A stretch of 64,000 nucleotides of DNA from Pseudacidovorax sp. RU35E (GTDB taxonomy: Bacteria > Pseudomonadota > Gammaproteobacteria > Burkholderiales > Burkholderiaceae_C), in NCBI RefSeq assembly GCF_900156165.1, contig NZ_FTMY01000004.1:372001-436000 (forward strand), written 5' to 3'. Under the pieces are notes generated by a model. It saw only the letters and a program-made list of their open reading frames with translations, searched no databases and was not told the DNA's origin. This document shows, piece by piece, positions 59,812 to 64,000 of this stretch. The first letter of the stretch is position 1. The number at the start of each line of letters is the position of its first letter. A program made the translations under genes and the position numbers.

Positions 59812-60848
59812 TGACCGACGCAGCCCTCGCTGCCTCCGCCGCCGTCGGCACGCCGGCCGCCGGCGCGCTGCAGGCCCATGGCGCGCACCGCCGCCGCCAG
59901 CTGCTGTCCGGCGCCGTCGTGCTGGCCCTGCTGGCCGCCCTGCCGCTGCTGGTGGGCGATGCCTACCTGCGCAACATCCTCATCCTCACGCTCATGTATG
60001 CCGCGCTGGCGCAGGCCTGGAACATCCTGGGCGGCTACTGCGGCCAGATCTCGCTGGGCCATGCGCTGTACTTCGGTGCGGGCGCCTACGCCACCAGCGT
60101 GCTGTTCGTGAACTTCGGCGTGCTCCCCTGGTTCGGCATGGTGGCCGGTGCGCTGCTGGCCGCCATCATGGCGCTGCTGCTGGGCTGGCTGTGCTTTCGC
60201 CTCAAGGGCCACTACTACGCCATCGCCACGCTGGTGATCGCGGAGATCGGCCTGCTGCTGGTGCACAACTGGGACTACGTGGGCGCCGCCATGGGCATCC
60301 AGTGGCCGCTGGGCCCCGACAGCTGGGCCACGTTGCAGTTCGCCCGCGACAAGGCGCCGTACTTCTACTTCGTGCTGGCCCTGTTCGCGCTGACCTGGCT
60401 GATCACCTTCTGGGTCGAGGGATCGCGCTGGGGCTACTGGTGGCGCGCCGTCAAGGACAACCCCGAAGCCAGCGAAAGCCTGGGCGTGACGGTGTTCCGC
60501 TCCAAGATGGCGGCAGCGGCCCTGTCGGCGAGCCTGACGGCGATCGCCGGCGGCTTCTACGCGGCCTTCGTGGCCTACATCGACCCGGACAGCGTCATGC
60601 ACTTCCGCTTCTCGCTGCTGATGGTGCTGCCGGTGGTGCTGGGCGGCATCGGTACGCTGTGGGGCCCGCTGCTGGGTGCGGTGATCCTGATCCCGCTGAC
60701 CGAGGCCATCCGCAGCTACATGGGCGGCTCGGGCACCGGCACCGACCTGATCGTCTACGGCGCGCTCGTGATGGGCGTGGCCGTGCTCAAGCCCGAAGGC
60801 CTGATCGGCCTGTTCAGCGGCCTGCGCCGCAAGGCAGGTGCCGCATGA
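59811..60848 (+). CDS. livM: Branched-chain-type ABC permease, LivM-like
   Basis: 345 residues. Hydrophilic N-terminus (~1-30), then about eight to ten membrane segments with the LivM signature NILGGYCGQISLGHALYFGAGAYATSVL and the EAA-like cytoplasmic loop WWRAVKDNPEASESLGV. Partner of LivH in the same transporter. Overlaps the following ATPase gene by four bases. Confidence 0.93.
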   Translation: MTDAALAASAAVGTPAAGALQAHGAHRRRQLLSGAVVLALLAALPLLVGDAYLRNILILTLMYAALAQAWNILGGYCGQISLGHALYFGAGAYATSVLFVNFGVLPWFGMVAGALLAAIMALLLGWLCFRLKGHYYAIATLVIAEIGLLLVHNWDYVGAAMGIQWPLGPDSWATLQFARDKAPYFYFVLALFALTWLITFWVEGSRWGYWWRAVKDNPEASESLGVTVFRSKMAAAALSASLTAIAGGFYAAFVAYIDPDSVMHFRFSLLMVLPVVLGGIGTLWGPLLGAVILIPLTEAIRSYMGGSGTGTDLIVYGALVMGVAVLKPEGLIGLFSGLRRKAGAA

Positions 60849-61613
60849 ACGCCGCGACCGCTGTGCAACCGGTATCCGCGCCCGCAGCCGTGTCCGGCCA
60901 GCCCATCCTGCAGCTGACCGACATCTGGCAGCGCTTCGGCGGCCTGGTGGCGAATGCCGAAGTGACCTTCGACGTGCCGCGCGGCCAGATCCTCGGACTC
61001 ATCGGCCCCAACGGCGCGGGCAAGTCCACGCTGTTCGGCATCATCGCCGGCGCCCGCGCGCCGGTGCAGGGCCGCGTGGTGTTCGAGGGGCGTGACGTGA
61101 CGTCGCTCGACGCGCCGGCGCGCTGCGCCCTGGGTATCGCCCGCACCTACCAGGTGCCGCGTTCCTTCGACAGCATGAGCGTGCTGGACAACGTGATGGT
61201 GGGCAGCTTCACGCGCCACAGCCGCGCCGCTGCCGCCCGCGAAGCGGCGCTGGAGGTGCTGGACTTCACCGGCCTCATCGGCCGTGCCGGCGCTTCGGCC
61301 GGCGACCTCACGCCGCCCGAGAAGCGCCGGCTGGAAGTGGCGCGCGCCCTGGCCACCGAGCCTCGCCTGCTGCTGCTCGACGAGGTGATGACCGGCCTCA
61401 CGCCCAGCGAGGCCCGCAAGGGCGTCGAACTCATCCGCCGCATCCGCGACCGCGGCATCACCGTGATCATGGTCGAGCACGTCATGGAGATCGTCATGCC
61501 CCTGGTGGACCGGGCCATCGTGCTCAACCTCGGGCGCGTGCTCAGCCAGGGCGCACCCAAGGACGTGGTGCGCGATCCGGCCGTCGTGGCCGCCTACCTC
61601 GGAGACCGCCACC

Positions 61614-61624
<11 letters not shown>
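60845..61624 (+). CDS. livG: Branched-chain-type ABC ATPase, LivG-like
   Basis: 259 residues. Walker A GPNGAGKST (~57-65), Q-loop ARTYQVPRSF, Walker B LLLLDEVM and switch His in VEHVMEIVM. The C-loop reads LTPPEKRRLEVARAL instead of LSGGQ, a departure also seen in some LivG relatives. Energises uptake together with the LivF-like ATPase, whose gene it overlaps by 11 bases. Confidence 0.92.
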
Positions 61625-62321
<697 letters not shown>

Positions 62322-62359
62322 GAGCAGCCCGCATCCAGACCTTTGCCCGAGGACCTTCC

Positions 62360-63154
62360 ATGTCGCTCCCCCACATCTGGCAGCAACCCGGCGATCTGCG
62401 CCAGGCCGTCCGCCGCAAGGAATTCCGTGGCCATACCGCCGGCCAGGCGCCCGGCCATGCCCAGGGCAACCTGGCGATCCTGCCGCGTGCCTATGCCGAC
62501 GAGTTCCTGCGCTTCTGCCGCCTCAATCCCAAGCCGTGTCCGGTGATCGGCATGACCGAGCCCGGCGATCCCCGCGTGCCCGAACTGGGCGCCGACATCG
62601 ACCTGCGCTTCGACGTGCCGGGCTACTGCGTGTTCCGCGATGGCGAGAAGGTCGACGAGGTGGACGACCTGGGCGCGCTCTGGCAGGACGACATGGTCGG
62701 CTTCGTGCTCGGCTGCTCGCTGTCCTTCGAGGCGGCGCTGATCGATGCGCGCGTGCCGGTGCGCCACATCGACAACGACCACACCGTGCCCATGTACAAC
62801 ACAAGCCTGCCCAACGGCAAGGCCGGCCGCTTCGGCGGCAACATGGTGGTGAGCATGCGGCCGATGACGCCGGCGCAGGCCATCCGCGCCATCCAGGTCA
62901 CCTCGCGCTTTCCGGCGGTGCACGGCGCGCCGGTGCACTTCGGCGACCCGGCCGCCATCGGCATCGCCGACCTGTCGCGGCCCGACTACGGCGCGCCCTC
63001 CGAGATCCGCGAGGGCGAGGTGCCCGTCTTCTGGGCCTGCGGCGTGACGCCCCAGCAGGCCATCCGCGTGGCCAGGCCGCCGCTGGCCTTCACACACAAG
63101 CCCGGCCACATGCTGGTGGCCGACGTACGCAACAGCGAACTGGCCGCCTTCTGA
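62360..63154 (+). CDS. DUF1445/YcsI-family putative hydro-lyase
   Basis: 264 residues. Start at 62360; a start 14 codons upstream lacks a ribosome site. The stretches [48 protein letters not shown] and [23 protein letters not shown] are conserved in the YcsI/DUF1445 family, whose relatives include D-glutamate cyclase and which is usually encoded with pxpA and pxpB. Possibly interconverts D-glutamate and 5-oxo-D-proline before ATP-dependent opening (inference). Between livF and pxpA on the same strand. Confidence 0.85.
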   Translation: MSLPHIWQQPGDLRQAVRRKEFRGHTAGQAPGHAQGNLAILPRAYADEFLRFCRLNPKPCPVIGMTEPGDPRVPELGADIDLRFDVPGYCVFRDGEKVDEVDDLGALWQDDMVGFVLGCSLSFEAALIDARVPVRHIDNDHTVPMYNTSLPNGKAGRFGGNMVVSMRPMTPAQAIRAIQVTSRFPAVHGAPVHFGDPAAIGIADLSRPDYGAPSEIREGEVPVFWACGVTPQQAIRVARPPLAFTHKPGHMLVADVRNSELAAF

Positions 63155-63165
63155 ACGGGATTGCG

Positions 63166-63945
63166 ATGAACATCGACATCAACAGCGACCTGGGCGAGAG
63201 CTTCGGCGCCTGGCGCATGGGCGACGACGCCGCCATGCTCGACGTGGTCAGCAGCGCGAACGTGGCCTGCGGCTTCCATGCGGGTGACCCGGCCGGCATC
63301 CTGGGCACCTTGCGCGCGGCGGCCGAGCGTGACGTGACCGTGGGTGCGCATGTGTCCTACCCGGACCTGGCCGGCTTCGGCCGCCGCAACATGGACATGG
63401 GCAGCAGCGACCTGCGGGCCGCCGTCATCTACCAGATCGGCGCCCTGCAGGGTCTGGCCGCCGCCGCCGGCACGCGCGTGCGCTACGTCAAACCACATGG
63501 CGCGCTCTACAACTTCATCGCACACGACGAGCGGCAGGCGCAGGACGTGATCGCGGCCATCCGCGCCATCGATCCCACCCTCGTGCTGGTCGTGCTGGCC
63601 GGCTCGCCCCTGACGGGCTGGGCCCGCGCCGCGGGCCTGCGCACCGTGGCCGAGGCCTTTGCCGACCGCGGCTACCGGCCCGATGGCAGCCTGGTGCCGC
63701 GCAACCAGCCCGGCGCGGTGCTGCATGACCCGGCCGCCGTGGCCGACCGCATGGCCCAGCTGGTGCGCGAGGGCACCGTGGTGGCCAACGACGGCAGCAC
63801 CGTGCGCGTGGCGGCCGACTCCATCTGCGTGCATGGCGACAGCCCCGGCGCCGTGGCCATGGCGCGTGCGCTTCGCGAGCGGCTGGTGGCCGAGTGCGTG
63901 GCCATCCGCAGCTTCGTGGAAACGCAACCAGGGGTGGCCGCGTGA
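63166..63945 (+). CDS. pxpA: 5-oxoprolinase subunit A (LamB/YcsF family)
   Basis: 259 residues. Opens [42 protein letters not shown], the unmistakable start of PxpA, followed by [12 protein letters not shown] and [17 protein letters not shown]. With PxpB and PxpC it hydrolyses 5-oxoproline to glutamate using ATP. Overlaps the next gene (GTGA). Its position after a liv transporter suggests import and opening of 5-oxoproline or a related lactam. Confidence 0.95.
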   Translation: MNIDINSDLGESFGAWRMGDDAAMLDVVSSANVACGFHAGDPAGILGTLRAAAERDVTVGAHVSYPDLAGFGRRNMDMGSSDLRAAVIYQIGALQGLAAAAGTRVRYVKPHGALYNFIAHDERQAQDVIAAIRAIDPTLVLVVLAGSPLTGWARAAGLRTVAEAFADRGYRPDGSLVPRNQPGAVLHDPAAVADRMAQLVREGTVVANDGSTVRVAADSICVHGDSPGAVAMARALRERLVAECVAIRSFVETQPGVAA

Positions 63946-64000
63946 GCCTGCGCGTGTTGCCTGCCTCCACCCGCTCGGTGCTGGTGGAGCTGGACGATCT
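63942..64000 (+). CDS. pxpB: 5-oxoprolinase subunit B, N-terminal fragment
   Basis: Begins at GTG 63942, sharing GTGA with the pxpA stop, and reads [18 protein letters not shown] before the window ends. This fits the KipI/PxpB N-terminus (R-x-LPAG-x-x-x-LLVEL). Only 19 codons are visible, so the call leans on its position after pxpA. Confidence 0.75.
   Translation, partial: MSLRVLPASTRSVLVELDD

Overview
The window is high-G+C bacterial DNA with dense gene packing and many short overlaps between genes (ATGA, TGATG and GTGA junctions). Six periplasmic Bug/TctC-type receptors, many LysR regulators, a tannase and a fused gallate dioxygenase, a CeoR/BpeT-LlpE-RND efflux locus and a Rep_3/ParA/ParB origin all point to a betaproteobacterium of the order Burkholderiales, probably Comamonadaceae or close to it. 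That placement rests on gene content and style; I could not run a search. No rRNA, tRNA, CRISPR array or complete insertion sequence was seen.

Layout. 1-5.3 kb: end of a histidine kinase, an NtrC-type sigma-54 activator, two paralogous small proteins each made of two OB-like repeats, and an MFS transporter. A near-consensus -24/-12 promoter with upstream palindromes lies between the activator and the first repeat protein. 5.4-12.7 kb: gallate dioxygenase with a convergent LysR gene, then Bug receptor, lipoprotein tannase, Bug receptor and a metallo-beta-lactamase-fold lipoprotein, which reads as tannin-ester hydrolysis plus gallate ring cleavage. 12.8-18.3 kb: LysR, ornithine-cyclodeaminase-like, dihydrodipicolinate-synthase-like, aldehyde dehydrogenase and a Bug receptor. 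18.4-27.3 kb (minus strand): a nine-gene catabolic operon of unknown substrate (SMP-30 lactonase, FAH hydrolase, cyclase-family hydrolase, NAD epimerase, SDR, C-C-hydrolase-like enzyme and three Bug receptors), with a divergent LysR gene.

28.5-34.5 kb: a YdeP-like molybdopterin oxidoreductase coupled to a catalase-like haem protein, an ECF41 sigma factor with its carboxymuconolactone-decarboxylase partner (both preceded by a textbook ECF41 promoter), and a DUF421 membrane pair. 34.6-46.2 kb: the replication and partition core of a secondary replicon (chromid or megaplasmid). It holds a Rep_3-type initiator, a 633-base origin region with iteron-like repeats, parA and parB carrying two large palindromes inside their coding sequence (likely parS), and two tyrosine-recombinase-like genes that both look catalytically defective. 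A PQQ glucose dehydrogenase gene with an unusual Thr/Ala/Pro-rich insertion and a DUF4142 gene sit between the recombinase genes.

46.3-54.8 kb: a LysR-controlled multidrug efflux locus with the gene order of Burkholderia ceoR/bpeT-llpE-bpeE-bpeF-oprC; its lipase-like protein has lost the nucleophilic serine. 54.9-57.4 kb: a YkgJ-type cysteine-cluster protein, a LysR gene divergent from a VOC-family protein across a perfect 8+8 palindrome, and a GntR/FCD regulator. 57.7-64 kb: a complete branched-chain-type ABC transporter operon running into a DUF1445 hydro-lyase and 5-oxoprolinase genes pxpA and pxpB (cut by the window edge), which suggests uptake and opening of a lactam or amide such as 5-oxoproline.
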